DNA of 32,178 bases. Origin: a bacterium (lineage in GTDB: Bacteria > Bacteroidota > Bacteroidia > CAILMK01 > JACPUW01). A program made the position numbers and the translations under genes. Location of the stretch: the NCBI GenBank assembly GCA_016124515.1, contig WGNN01000063.1, positions 1 through 32,178 of the forward strand. The letters run 5' to 3'. The notes beneath the pieces were generated by a model, which saw only the letters and a list, made by a program, of their open reading frames with translations, was not told the DNA's origin and made no database searches. Below, piece after piece: positions 23,434 to 32,137 of the stretch. Numbering within the stretch: position 1 is the first letter of the stretch; each line of letters starts with the position of its first letter.

Positions 23434-24588
23434 TTAGGCCACTGCTATTTTGCGGTCGCTAAGTATTTCTACCAGTTTGTCAACGGTGTAGTCAATTTCT
23501 TCAAGGGTGTTGTATTTGCCAAAAGAAAAGCGCACACTCGTTTTGTCAGGGTCGGCATTGATGGCTTTGAGCACATGCGAGCCAATATTGGAGCCGCTTG
23601 AACAAGCTGAACCTCCCGAAGCAGAAATGCCGGCTATGTCCAGGTTAAACAACAGCATATCGCTGTCTTTGTGGTTGGGGAAGGCAATATTCAGGGGGAT
23701 GTAATTGCTGCGTCCGTTGTAGTCGCCGTTGAACGAAACGCCCTCAACTTCGGTAGTTAGTCGCTTAATCATGTGCGCTCTGAGACCCATAATACGGTTT
23801 TTCATTTCTTCCATTTCGTCGAGCGAAATTTCCAAAGCTTTGGCAAGCCCCACAATACCCGCCAGGTTTTCGGTACCGCCGCGCATGTTTCGCTCCTGCG
23901 CACCGCCATGAATGAAGGGTTTTACCTGCACATTTTCATCTATATAAATGAAGCCCACACCTTTGGGTCCGTTGAATTTATGTGCCGAAGCGGCCAGAAA
24001 ATGTACCTTGTTTTCTTTTGGTTTCACTTCCCAGTGGCCAATGGTTTGTACCGTATCCGTATGGAAATAAGCTTGGTGCTCAGCACATATTTCACCTATT
24101 TCGGCCAAATCTATCATATTGCCTATTTCGTTGTTGGCATGCATGAGCGACACCATGGTTTTCAGGTGGCTGTTTTCCTGTAGTAGTCTGCGCAAATCTT
24201 CGGTATCAATATGGCCGTTGGGTGTAAGGCCCACGTAGCTCAATTTCACATCTTTGTAGCATTTTTCTATATGCTCGGCAGTGTGCAGTACAGCATGGTG
24301 TTCAAGCGGTGATGTAATGATGTGTTTGCACTCCAAATCGGTTACAGCGCAGGTTAAGGCCATGTTGTCGGCTTCGGTACCGCCTGAGGTAAAGAATATT
24401 TCGCCGGGTGCCACACCAAGCGCATTGGCTACTTTTTTGCGCGACTTTTCAATAAGGGTTCTCGATTTGCGCCCGTGCGAGTGTATGGAACTTGGGTTGC
24501 CATAGTTTTCTTGTAGCACGCGGGTCATCAATTCTATTACCCTTTCGTCAACAGGGGTGGTAGCGGCATTGTCGAAATATACTTTCAT
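23434..24588 (-). CDS. Cysteine desulfurase (NifS/IscS type)
   Basis: A 384-residue fold-type I PLP enzyme that removes sulfur from cysteine for iron-sulfur cluster and thio-cofactor assembly. Key residues are all present: FDNAATTP at the start, TSGGTEADN (68-76), His98 in EHHAV, the PLP lysine Lys204 in SAHKFNGPKG and the catalytic Cys329 in GGSACSSGSNIGSHVL. The long SSGS... loop around the cysteine matches the NifS/IscS branch rather than SufS. The ATG is four bases after the glmM stop, so the two share a transcript. iscU or sufBC are not adjacent, so which assembly machinery it serves is unknown. Gene symbol left open because iscS and nifS cannot be separated here. Confidence 0.93.
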   Translation of the reverse strand: MKVYFDNAATTPVDERVIELMTRVLQENYGNPSSIHSHGRKSRTLIEKSRKKVANALGVAPGEIFFTSGGTEADNMALTCAVTDLECKHIITSPLEHHAVLHTAEHIEKCYKDVKLSYVGLTPNGHIDTEDLRRLLQENSHLKTMVSLMHANNEIGNMIDLAEIGEICAEHQAYFHTDTVQTIGHWEVKPKENKVHFLAASAHKFNGPKGVGFIYIDENVQVKPFIHGGAQERNMRGGTENLAGIVGLAKALEISLDEMEEMKNRIMGLRAHMIKRLTTEVEGVSFNGDYNGRSNYIPLNIAFPNHKDSDMLLFNLDIAGISASGGSACSSGSNIGSHVLKAINADPDKTSVRFSFGKYNTLEEIDYTVDKLVEILSDRKIAVA

Positions 24589-24592
24589 CGTA

Positions 24593-25978
24593 TTAACCTT
24601 TTATAAGTGTTTTAATGTCTTCTATCAGTTTTTCGGCCAGGTTTTCAGCGGTTGTTTTTGAACTGCTTTCACTGTAAATTCTAATGATTGGCTCTGTATT
24701 CGATTTTCTCAAATGTACCCATTCTCCGTCAAAAATTATCTTCACTCCGTCAATGTCATTTATTTCCTGCTTGCTGTATTTTGTCTTTATGCGGTTCAAA
24801 ATGGCATCTACATCCATACCTTCTTCAAGGGTTATTTTGTTTTTCGAAATGTAGTAAGTAGGAAATTTTGAGCGGATTTGGCTCGCGCTTTTGCCGCTTT
24901 TTGCCATATAGCTCAGGAAAAGTGCTACGCCAATAAGGGCATCGCGTCCGTAGTGAAAATCGGGTACTATCACACCGCCGTTGCCTTCGCCGCCTATTAC
25001 TGCGTTGGTTTCTTTCATTTTGCTCACCACATTCACTTCGCCTACAGCGGCAGCGGCATAGCTTCCACCATGTGCAAGTGTTACGTCTTTAAGCGCCTGA
25101 GTTGACGATAGGTTGGAAACCGTATTGCCTTTGCGGTGCTGCAAAATGTAGTCTGATACGGCTACAAGCGTATATTCTTCGCCAAAAAAGGTGCCATCTT
25201 CTTTCACCAACACCAAGCGGTCCACGTCGGGGTCCACGCTCACGCCAAGGTCGGCATTGTTTTTCTTCACGGCACTTGCCAGGTCGCTCAGGTTTTCAGA
25301 GAGCGGCTCAGGATTGTGTGGAAAATGGCCATTTGGTTCAGTATAAAGCTCCACCACTTCTTTCACACCTAGCGCATGCAGCAGTTTCGGTAGCGCTATG
25401 CCACCGGTGCTGTTTACGGCATCTACCACCACAGTGTAGTCGCAGGCGGCTATGGCTTTGGTATCCACCAAATCATAGGCCAATATGCCTTCTATGTGCT
25501 TGTCTATCCAGCTGTTGTCTTGTGTGTAGCTGCCCAGGTGATCTACTTCGGCGTAGTCAAAATCGCCTTTTGCTATCATGTCAAGCAGGGCATTGCCTTC
25601 TTCTGCCGAAATAAATTCGCCTTTTTCGTTAAGTAACTTAAGGGCGTTCCATTGCTTGGGGTTGTGGCTCGCGGTGAGTATGATTCCGCCACCGGCTTGC
25701 AAGCGCGGTACTGCATATTCCACCGTGGGCGTGGTGCTCAAGCCAAGGTCAACCACATCAATACCCATGCTCATGAGTGTGCCTGCCACCAATTGGTTTA
25801 CCATAGCGCCTGAAATACGTGCATCGCGGCCAATAGCCACTTTTAATGGCTGACCCGAGGTGCGCAAAACAGTAGCGTAGGCCGATACAAAATTTACTAT
25901 GTCAATGGGAGTGAGTCCTTTGCCCTGAGAGCCACCAATGGTTCCGCGAACTCCCGATATTGATGCAATTAGTGTCAC
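24593..25978 (-). CDS. glmM: Phosphoglucosamine mutase-type phosphohexosamine mutase
   Basis: The protein has 461 residues from a GTG at 25978, converting glucosamine 6-phosphate to glucosamine 1-phosphate for cell-wall and glycan precursors. The active-site phosphoserine is Ser104 in TASHNPKQWN. The Mg loop is DPDVDR (249-254), the sugar-binding loop is GGEGNGG and the phosphate loop near the C-terminus is RKSNTEPIIR. GGEGNGG is the form seen in archaeal-type GlmM and many Bacteroidota rather than the GEQSGH of classical GlmM, so other phosphohexomutase activity remains possible. The frame extends to a GTG at 26029, but a -7 box (TAATTTTG, 26005-26012) lies inside that extension, so the start at 25978 is preferred. 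Confidence 0.88.
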   Translation of the reverse strand: MTLIASISGVRGTIGGSQGKGLTPIDIVNFVSAYATVLRTSGQPLKVAIGRDARISGAMVNQLVAGTLMSMGIDVVDLGLSTTPTVEYAVPRLQAGGGIILTASHNPKQWNALKLLNEKGEFISAEEGNALLDMIAKGDFDYAEVDHLGSYTQDNSWIDKHIEGILAYDLVDTKAIAACDYTVVVDAVNSTGGIALPKLLHALGVKEVVELYTEPNGHFPHNPEPLSENLSDLASAVKKNNADLGVSVDPDVDRLVLVKEDGTFFGEEYTLVAVSDYILQHRKGNTVSNLSSTQALKDVTLAHGGSYAAAAVGEVNVVSKMKETNAVIGGEGNGGVIVPDFHYGRDALIGVALFLSYMAKSGKSASQIRSKFPTYYISKNKITLEEGMDVDAILNRIKTKYSKQEINDIDGVKIIFDGEWVHLRKSNTEPIIRIYSESSSKTTAENLAEKLIEDIKTLIKG

Positions 25979-26004
25979 TTTGGTTAGTCTTGAGTTTTGA
26001 AGCG

Positions 26005-26012
26005 CAAAATTA
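26005..26012 (-). promoter_or_regulatory. Bacteroidota-type -7 promoter box (TAATTTTG) for glmM
   Basis: On the minus strand TAATTTTG is a perfect TAnnTTTG match, 26 bases before the GTG at 25978. No clear TTG is found at -33. It places the transcription start around 26000, after the alternative GTG at 26029, and so supports the shorter protein. It would drive glmM and the cysteine desulfurase. Confidence 0.5.
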
Positions 26013-26074
26013 AAACCCCTTTTTGGCACTAACTGCTTTCATTCACAAATACCCATTATATGAGCCCGAAATTC

Positions 26075-26102
26075 TTTGTGCTGGCACAAGGACTTATTTT
26101 TG
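26075..26102 (+). promoter_or_regulatory. Possible promoter for the methyltransferase gene
   Basis: TATTTTTG (26095-26102) is a perfect -7 box, with TTTG at 26075-26078 sixteen bases upstream, a little shorter than usual. Initiation would fall just before the ATG at 26111, giving a nearly leaderless transcript. The box also overlaps the GGAG (26102-26105) that could serve as a ribosome site, so the call is tentative. Confidence 0.35.
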
Positions 26103-26110
26103 GAGCCTGT

Positions 26111-26836
26111 ATGGAGACGCAAGTAAATTGGTTCGGGTCTGAATACTACCTGAAATTGTACCGCAACCGCAATCTTGAAGAAGCCAAAGCATTTATTGAT
26201 AATTTGCTCGGCTACTTGAATCCGGCAAGCGGGAGCCGTTTTATTGACGTGTGCTGTGGCCGTGGCCGGCACGCTATTTACCTTGCCGAAAAAGGATATG
26301 TGGTCACAGGCATCGACTCGTCTGTAGAAAGTATTGCCGAAGCACAAAAAGTATGTAAACCCAATTTGAGTTTTAAGGTTGGCGATATTAGAAAGCCGCT
26401 GCAACTTGAACCTGCCGATGTGGCCCTGAACCTGTTTACCAGTTTTGGTTATTTCGACAGTGATGAAGAAAACCTGCTGAGCATGCAAAATATTGCGGGA
26501 AGTCTGCGCAAAGGGGGCAGTTTGGTTATTGATTACCTGAACGAACACAGCACCGCACAGAACCTGCAATGCTGCGACGATTTGGAAATTGATGGGATTC
26601 AATACGCCTTGGACCGTGTGGCCGACGAGCATTTTATAAGAAAAACCATAGAAATAAACGATAAGGGGAAAAAACTGGTTTTTCACGAACAGGTGCGCCG
26701 CTACGGATTGTCACATTTCAATGGCTTGTTTAAGGCGGCCGGCTTGCAACTACAAGCGGTATTTGGCAACTACCAATTGGCACCTTTTGAGCTTGAAACT
26801 TCTGACCGATTGATTATGCACGCCAAAAAGCTATAA
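26111..26836 (+). CDS. Class I SAM-dependent methyltransferase
   Basis: The protein has 241 residues from the ATG at 26111. Motif I is FIDVCCGRGRHAIYLA (about 46-61), followed by the acidic VTGIDSS (SAM ribose binding), then VGDIRKPL and the segment DVALNLFTSFGYFDSDEEN. The order fits Methyltransf_25/11-type small-molecule or cofactor methyltransferases, with the substrate not identifiable. An upstream ATG at 26060 is in frame, but 26111 has GGAG five bases before it and gives the family-like start METQVNWFGSEYYLKLY. It diverges from glmM. The PAP2 gene follows after four bases. Confidence 0.83.
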   Translation: METQVNWFGSEYYLKLYRNRNLEEAKAFIDNLLGYLNPASGSRFIDVCCGRGRHAIYLAEKGYVVTGIDSSVESIAEAQKVCKPNLSFKVGDIRKPLQLEPADVALNLFTSFGYFDSDEENLLSMQNIAGSLRKGGSLVIDYLNEHSTAQNLQCCDDLEIDGIQYALDRVADEHFIRKTIEINDKGKKLVFHEQVRRYGLSHFNGLFKAAGLQLQAVFGNYQLAPFELETSDRLIMHAKKL

Positions 26837-26840
26837 GATT

Positions 26841-27410
26841 TTGAGCCTGGAACAATTTTACCCTGACTGGAATTTTGTGTGGTTTTACCGCATCAACAGT
26901 TTTTGGTCATCGCCCTGGCTCGATGCCTTTTTGCCTTTGGTGCGCAACAAGTTGTTTTGGGCGCCTTTGTATGCTTTCATAGCTGTTTTTTTACTTAGCA
27001 ACCACGGCAAAAAGGGGCTGTGGGCCATAGTGTTTTGCCTGGCCGCTTTTGCGGTTTCAAATACCCTGAGTGCCGAGGTATTGAAACCCGTTTTTAAACA
27101 AGACCGACCCTGCAACAACGAGGTGGTGCAAGCCTATATGGTGTTGCGCGCCAACTGTGGCGGTGGCAAAAGTTTTCCTTCGGCACATGCTACCAACCAC
27201 TTTGCGCTGTCTATTTACTTGTGGATAGTGTTGCGCCGTAAATACAGGCATACCGGATTTTTATTAGTTTTTTGGGCGGCAATGGTGTCGTATGCGCAGG
27301 TATATGTGGGGGTGCACTATCCGGTAGATGTTTTGGCGGGTGCCGCGCTGGGCGTTGCAATCGGTTGGCTTACAGGCGTTTTTTACAATAGAGTGGTCAG
27401 GTTTTATTAA
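26841..27410 (+). CDS. PAP2-family phosphatase (membrane) with Arg-to-Gln change in motif 3
   Basis: A 189-residue membrane protein of the PAP2/lipid phosphatase type. Motif 1 is KPVFKQDRP (Lys82, Arg89) and motif 2 is FPSAHATNH (Ser114, His116). Motif 3 is SYAQVYVGVHYPVDV, with nucleophile His159 and Asp163. In the usual motif 3 (SR-----H---D) the Arg stands six residues before the His, where this protein has Gln153. Relatives dephosphorylate lipid phosphates such as undecaprenyl diphosphate, phosphatidic acid or lipid A; the substrate here is not known. It starts at a TTG (26841), the only sensible option, four bases after the methyltransferase stop. Confidence 0.85.
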   Translation: MSLEQFYPDWNFVWFYRINSFWSSPWLDAFLPLVRNKLFWAPLYAFIAVFLLSNHGKKGLWAIVFCLAAFAVSNTLSAEVLKPVFKQDRPCNNEVVQAYMVLRANCGGGKSFPSAHATNHFALSIYLWIVLRRKYRHTGFLLVFWAAMVSYAQVYVGVHYPVDVLAGAALGVAIGWLTGVFYNRVVRFY

Positions 27411-27489
27411 GGTTTTTTTAGAGGCTGGTTTCGTTTTTTTTTATGTTTGGGCGGCAAATAATCACCACGTTTTTATGCAAATAGTTACT

Positions 27490-27497
27490 TAGATTTG
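27490..27497 (+). promoter_or_regulatory. Bacteroidota-type -7 promoter box (TAGATTTG)
   Basis: TAGATTTG is a perfect TAnnTTTG match, 29 bases before the ATG at 27527. A T-rich run at 27470-27474 is close to the -33 position but has no TTG. It would serve the outer-membrane protein gene and perhaps the large surface-protein gene after it. Confidence 0.45.
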
Positions 27498-27526
27498 AAT
27501 GAAATAGTGGATAAAAATTAATTACC

Positions 27527-28198
27527 ATGAAAATTTTAACAGTGGCTCCTATCATTCTTCTACTAATGTTCAACCTTTCCTATGCCCAAAATGTGTGGTT
27601 TAGTGCCGGCACCACGGTGCAGTACGAAGGGTTTAAACAATTGAATAAATTTGTTGAAGTGGCTGATTTTCAGTCACTAAAAGAGCCATTTGAAGCTTTG
27701 GAGCTGGAGCTGAGCAAGGTATTGGGCTCAAGCGTTATGGGCTTTCGCTATACTACGGCACATGCTGTAAGCGACCAAAACTCTGCAGGCCTTACTTTAC
27801 TCAAAACACAGACTTTTTCACTCGTTTATTCACGTGCCATTGATGCGGAAAAAAAGCTGAATCTGAGCCCTGTATTTGGCTATGGCTTCGGTATTGGCAA
27901 CTTGATTTTGAGCCAAAATACGGAAAAAATCAATCAGTTGAACTCCCTGAACCAAACAGCGGTGGTGAATGCCTATCAATTGCAACGAAATGTAAATAGT
28001 TTGTTTGTTGCCTGCCGTGCGGCCTACCAATTATTGGAGCATGAATATGTATTTTTAGAAGCGGGTGCAAAAATCAACTTTAATAATGAAAACTATACCC
28101 TGGCCAATAATGATGTCAATTTGCAAAGGCAGCTGTATAATGGCGGTACTAAACTTGGTTTTTCACCCTATATATCATTCAAATTGGCTTTATATTAG
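27527..28198 (+). CDS. Small secreted outer-membrane beta-barrel protein, unknown function
   Basis: A 223-residue protein with a signal peptide (MKILTVAPIILLLMFNLSYAQ, cleavage near 20). It has alternating-hydrophobicity strands through the rest (VWFSAGTTVQYEG, QTFSLVYSRAI, LSPVFGYGFGIGN, YVFLEAGAKINF) and ends in an aromatic residue (FKLALY), as expected for an outer-membrane barrel of about eight strands. I do not recognise a family. It precedes the 926-residue T9SS protein by 22 bases, so co-expression and a partner or anchoring role is possible. T9SS type-B cargo often has a nearby PorP/SprF protein, but this one is too short and lacks their features. Confidence 0.72.
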   Translation: MKILTVAPIILLLMFNLSYAQNVWFSAGTTVQYEGFKQLNKFVEVADFQSLKEPFEALELELSKVLGSSVMGFRYTTAHAVSDQNSAGLTLLKTQTFSLVYSRAIDAEKKLNLSPVFGYGFGIGNLILSQNTEKINQLNSLNQTAVVNAYQLQRNVNSLFVACRAAYQLLEHEYVFLEAGAKINFNNENYTLANNDVNLQRQLYNGGTKLGFSPYISFKLALY

Positions 28199-28220
28199 CA
28201 GTGTTTAATAAACACATGGT

Positions 28221-31001
28221 TTGTTGAAGCTGTTTAAAATTGTAATATCAATACTGTTGGTTTGTTTTGCCGGGGTTTGCGGGGCACAGCAACCGGGCAT
28301 TTATACCATTTCGGCCAAGGGAAAATTTAGCGACACCAAACTACAAGTTGATAGTTTTGGTAATATCTATAGTTTGCTACGGATGGCTACAGGCGAAACC
28401 ATCCTGACCAAAATAAACCCTTGTGGTACGCGTCTGTGGTCACGTCAGGTGCAAATGGCCAACCCACAGGCGGAAAAATCTGGGCAATTTGGCCACATCC
28501 TTCAGTTGTATATTGGTAGGGTCATTTACATCATTGCCGATGAAAACTACCACACCCGATATGGTGGTTTTAGCAGGTACATGCTGCATTGTTTTTCAAA
28601 AAGTGGTGACTATAAATGGTCAAAAATTCTGCCTTATAATAAGCTCAAAACTGTAACAAGTATCAATGCTCTTGTTGGTGATGATGGAGCAATTAGTTTA
28701 TTTTTTTATAATGGCGATGTACATAAAAACCAAGCCTATTTAGATAGCCTGCATTATAATGTGCTTCGCTTTGATGCCGCAACGGGAAAACGCCTGGCTC
28801 AAAACAGGTTTAACGAATCGGATGTGCTGGGCACTATGGGTATGTATTCTGAAACTACTCCACTTATCAATTACGACTCAAAAAGCGGAAAACTTGAAAT
28901 ACTTCGAGTGGGCGGTACACTACCCGAAAAGTTGGTGCTGAGGTACAATGACTTGCGGCCACTTGGAAATTTCACTCAAAATAGTTTGTACAAGACAATA
29001 AATGTGCAAAATGCATCTATTGATAAATCGAGGGTAGGTGCCACGTTCAATACCAGCTCATCGGCTGAAAGCGGTGTATTTACCAAAGGGTTCGACTCGC
29101 TATTTATGAATTCATTCAAGAATAAAACCGCTGCAAAAGAGCAAATCAGTTCAGCCATTTATACAAGTACTTTGAATGGTATGTGGCTTTTTTCAAGGAG
29201 TTTGCCCAATCTATATCTTGAATTTATTGACCTTGCAACGTGCGATGGCTACAGAACGAAAAGGAGTGAGTATAATAATATGCTGCAGAATGGAAGTGCT
29301 AAGCAGTATTATGATGTATTGAAACAAAGGGGATTAATATTTCCGATTTTTTATACAAATCCGGGTACGGAAATAAAGTCTCAGAAGTTTGAGGTAGTGC
29401 GAGCTTTTACCCATGATTGTAGTGACACAACAAGTCCGAATTGGGTGTATGACACCGTTGATACTCTTGTAATTAACTGGCAAAACAAGGTTTTGAAAAC
29501 GGGCAAACCCTTTTTTTTCAAAGACACTGCATTTACGGTAAAAAATGCTTTGTTTGACGTAATAAAAAATTGTGGAGCGCATACATGGCTTCCCACTGAT
29601 GTTCTTCCGAACGATACTATAATTTGCGATAATTTATTTTCAATTGATGTAAATGCAGACTCAATTGATGCCCGGTTTTTGTGGAATACAGGTGATACAA
29701 CGCATTCAATCACGGTAAAAAAATCCGGTTATTATTATCTTACCTTGAGTAATGGTTTTTGCTCGGTTACGGATTCAGTAAAAATTACATTTATAAAACA
29801 ACCGATTCAATTATTCAGAAAAAATTATACTGTTTGTGGCGGAGATTCGCTGCAATTGCAAATTGAAAATCCGGTGCTTTACCACATTATCGCACCTCGG
29901 TTTGATACCATTAAACTGCATGAGTCTGATACTACATATTTTGTAAATCAAATGGGTGAATACATAATATCATCCACAAAAGAATCATTTTGCACTTGGC
30001 ATGATAGTTTCAACCTGAATATTTCTATGCCTGAAAAGTTTTTGCCAAATGATACCCTTGCTTGTCAAAACGCAACAGTCACACTTAACATCAGCAATTT
30101 GTATCGCTTCTATTATTATGTCAATGGCCTTTTGAAAGACTCTATGAAGGCTGCGTATGAACTGCATCCGGCTTTGGACAGCATGGTTTTCGTAAAATTA
30201 ATTGATAGTATCGGCTGCACCGCTGTTGATACGATGTGGGTTCATACATTTAGCAAATTTGCTGTTTCGGCCAATTTTGACGCCGTTTGGGCTTGTCGAT
30301 CAGATAGTTTTTTGGTTCGCGTAAACGCTTTGGGTGGCAACGAACCCTATCGATATTATTATAATGGCCAATTGATAAAGGAAGATTCCGCAGCCTTGGT
30401 TTATCGCAATTTGCAGCAGGCACCCTATGAGCTAAAGGTAGCGGACAATTGCAATGAGCAGCATGTATTCTCAACATACAACACCGAAAAGTCGCTTCGG
30501 CTTCATGTTGATTTTCAGCAGGGCGATACCATATTGTTAGGAAAATCAATTGGTGCATTGGCTACCGCTTATTCCGGAAAAATTAGTTGGTATTTGAATG
30601 GCAGTCTCTATAGCCAAACAAATTTGATGAAGTTCACACCTGCTGACACGGGTTTGTTTCAAGCCAAGGTATTGGTATCAAATGAATATTGCAGCGATAG
30701 TGCCTACAGAAATTACTATGTTACGCAGCCCATTATTTACATTCCTAATGTTTTCAGCCCCAACCACGACGGGACGAATGATGAATGGAAGCCTGTGTGT
30801 TATAAATGTCGTATCTCGAATTATGAAATATATAATAGATGGGGGCAGAGGGTTTTTAGCGGACAAAAAGGTAAAGTTTGGTCGGGTCAAGACCTGTCCG
30901 GAGCACCTGTTCCTTTGGGTGTCTATATGGCTATTGTGAGCTACTATGACGAATCCGGTGCCACCTACGTGGTTAATACATCGGTTTGTGTTATCAAATA
31001 A
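28221..31001 (+). CDS. Large T9SS-exported surface protein with gliding-motility-associated C-terminal domain
   Basis: A 926-residue protein starting at a TTG (28221); TTG 28224 is an alternative. The signal peptide is LFKIVISILLVCFAGVCGA. The first half (about 30-400) looks like a beta-propeller-type repeat region (VDSFGNIYSL, LTKINPCGTRLWS). From about 455 there are several Ig-like or PKD-like modules with repeated 'NDT..C...' starts (LPNDTIICDN, LPNDTLACQN) and paired cysteines. One SprB-like stretch is ALGGNEPYRYYYNGQ. The last 90 residues contain IPNVFSPNHDGTNDEW, YEIYNRWGQRVFSG and the terminal strand of the CHU_C domain (type-B T9SS signal). It is likely a surface adhesin. Its exact ligand is unknown. 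Confidence 0.88.
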   Translation: MLKLFKIVISILLVCFAGVCGAQQPGIYTISAKGKFSDTKLQVDSFGNIYSLLRMATGETILTKINPCGTRLWSRQVQMANPQAEKSGQFGHILQLYIGRVIYIIADENYHTRYGGFSRYMLHCFSKSGDYKWSKILPYNKLKTVTSINALVGDDGAISLFFYNGDVHKNQAYLDSLHYNVLRFDAATGKRLAQNRFNESDVLGTMGMYSETTPLINYDSKSGKLEILRVGGTLPEKLVLRYNDLRPLGNFTQNSLYKTINVQNASIDKSRVGATFNTSSSAESGVFTKGFDSLFMNSFKNKTAAKEQISSAIYTSTLNGMWLFSRSLPNLYLEFIDLATCDGYRTKRSEYNNMLQNGSAKQYYDVLKQRGLIFPIFYTNPGTEIKSQKFEVVRAFTHDCSDTTSPNWVYDTVDTLVINWQNKVLKTGKPFFFKDTAFTVKNALFDVIKNCGAHTWLPTDVLPNDTIICDNLFSIDVNADSIDARFLWNTGDTTHSITVKKSGYYYLTLSNGFCSVTDSVKITFIKQPIQLFRKNYTVCGGDSLQLQIENPVLYHIIAPRFDTIKLHESDTTYFVNQMGEYIISSTKESFCTWHDSFNLNISMPEKFLPNDTLACQNATVTLNISNLYRFYYYVNGLLKDSMKAAYELHPALDSMVFVKLIDSIGCTAVDTMWVHTFSKFAVSANFDAVWACRSDSFLVRVNALGGNEPYRYYYNGQLIKEDSAALVYRNLQQAPYELKVADNCNEQHVFSTYNTEKSLRLHVDFQQGDTILLGKSIGALATAYSGKISWYLNGSLYSQTNLMKFTPADTGLFQAKVLVSNEYCSDSAYRNYYVTQPIIYIPNVFSPNHDGTNDEWKPVCYKCRISNYEIYNRWGQRVFSGQKGKVWSGQDLSGAPVPLGVYMAIVSYYDESGATYVVNTSVCVIK

Positions 31002-31230
31002 TAAGAAATTAACTCCTGGTCTATGTCATCAACTGAGTGCAACAGATATTCTGAAACATCCTGTGTATCTCAATGAATGCTGAAAAATCTGACTGACATT
31101 TCACTTGAAAAACGACCCGCTATTTTGACGAAAGCGCTTGCTTTTTCGACCTGGGGTAGGAATGATGGCTGCCGCTTTTTTTTGACAGTCTGAGTGCTCT
31201 TGCTATTTTCGAAGCCATAAAGAGATATAC

Positions 31231-32010
31231 ATGGAAAATCAATTCATACTAACTGAAATAATTGCGGAAGATAAAATAGCCATATTGCGATTGAATCGCC
31301 CAAAAGAGCTCAATGCCCTGAACCTTGAATTGATGTCGCAACTGCGCGACAGCTTGGTGGCGCTTGATGCCAACGACGAGGTGCGATGCATGATTATTAC
31401 CGGAAATGAGCGCGTTTTTGCAGCCGGTGCCGACATCAAGCAAATGGCAGGCAAAGGCGCTATTGACATGTTGAAGATAGATCAGTTTACCACTTGGGAT
31501 ACCATTCGCCGAGTGAAAAAGCCCATAATAGCGGCTGTTTCAGGCTATGCGCTTGGCGGTGCCTGTGAGTTGTGTATGCTTTGCGATATGATAGTGGCTT
31601 CGGAAACCGCACAGTTTGGACAGCCCGAAATAAAAATTGGGGTAATGCCGGGAGCCGGTGGCACCCAACGGCTTTTGCGCGCTGTAGGCAAGGCCCGCGC
31701 CATGGAAATGGCCATGACCGGCAGGTTTATTACCGCCACCGAGGCTTATGATTACGGGCTGATTAACAAAATAGTACCTGTGGAACTCTATTTGTCTGAA
31801 GCCATGAAAATGGCAAAAACCATTGCCGACATGTCGCCATTGGCCATACAAGCCATCAAAGAAAGTATCAACGAAGCTGCAGAAACCTTTTTGCAGGAAG
31901 GCTTGCGTCTGGAGCGTAAAAACTTCTACATGCTATTTGCCACCGAAGACCAAAAGGAAGGTATGAGTGCGTTCATAGAAAAAAGGAAGCCCAATTTCAA
32001 AGGTTGCTAA
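31231..32010 (+). CDS. Enoyl-CoA hydratase/isomerase (crotonase) family protein
   Basis: A 259-residue crotonase. Hydratase residues are both present: Glu113 in GGACELCMLCD and Glu133 in QPEIKIGVMPGAGGTQRL, 20 residues apart as in mammalian mitochondrial hydratase. The oxyanion hole is formed by AAGADI (64-69) and Gly110. The C-terminal helix segment FYMLFATEDQKEGMSAFIEKRKP is the usual crotonase tail. It should hydrate trans-2-enoyl-CoA in fatty acid or short-chain acid degradation. No other beta-oxidation gene is nearby. The ATG at 31231 is unambiguous; a near-match -7 element TATTTTCG at 31204-31211 lies 19 bases upstream. Confidence 0.94.
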   Translation: MENQFILTEIIAEDKIAILRLNRPKELNALNLELMSQLRDSLVALDANDEVRCMIITGNERVFAAGADIKQMAGKGAIDMLKIDQFTTWDTIRRVKKPIIAAVSGYALGGACELCMLCDMIVASETAQFGQPEIKIGVMPGAGGTQRLLRAVGKARAMEMAMTGRFITATEAYDYGLINKIVPVELYLSEAMKMAKTIADMSPLAIQAIKESINEAAETFLQEGLRLERKNFYMLFATEDQKEGMSAFIEKRKPNFKGC

Positions 32011-32137
32011 GGAGCTTTTTTCTTGCTTGTGTTTTTGATGTAGCGTTGTGTAATTCAGTTGGTTGTGGATTTTTTTATCCCCTTTTGAGCCCGTTTTTGT
32101 GCACTTATATATTGTGGTCAACAGCAGGCGGTCAAAG

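Noticed and set aside
25102..25614. A 170-codon plus-strand frame opposite glmM
   Set aside because: Arg/Cys/Pro-rich translation of the kind produced by reading a coding strand backwards; glmM motifs on the other strand are complete.
31129..31146. Hairpin-like CGAAAGC-GCTT-GCTTT followed by Ts
   Set aside because: Five solid pairs and a two-base T-tail interrupted by CG; it is also about 130 bases after the stop. Not enough for a terminator call.
32008..32024. T-run after the enoyl-CoA hydratase stop (GCT-AAGG-AGC-TTTTTT)
   Set aside because: The stem is only three pairs; the T-run alone does not make an intrinsic terminator.
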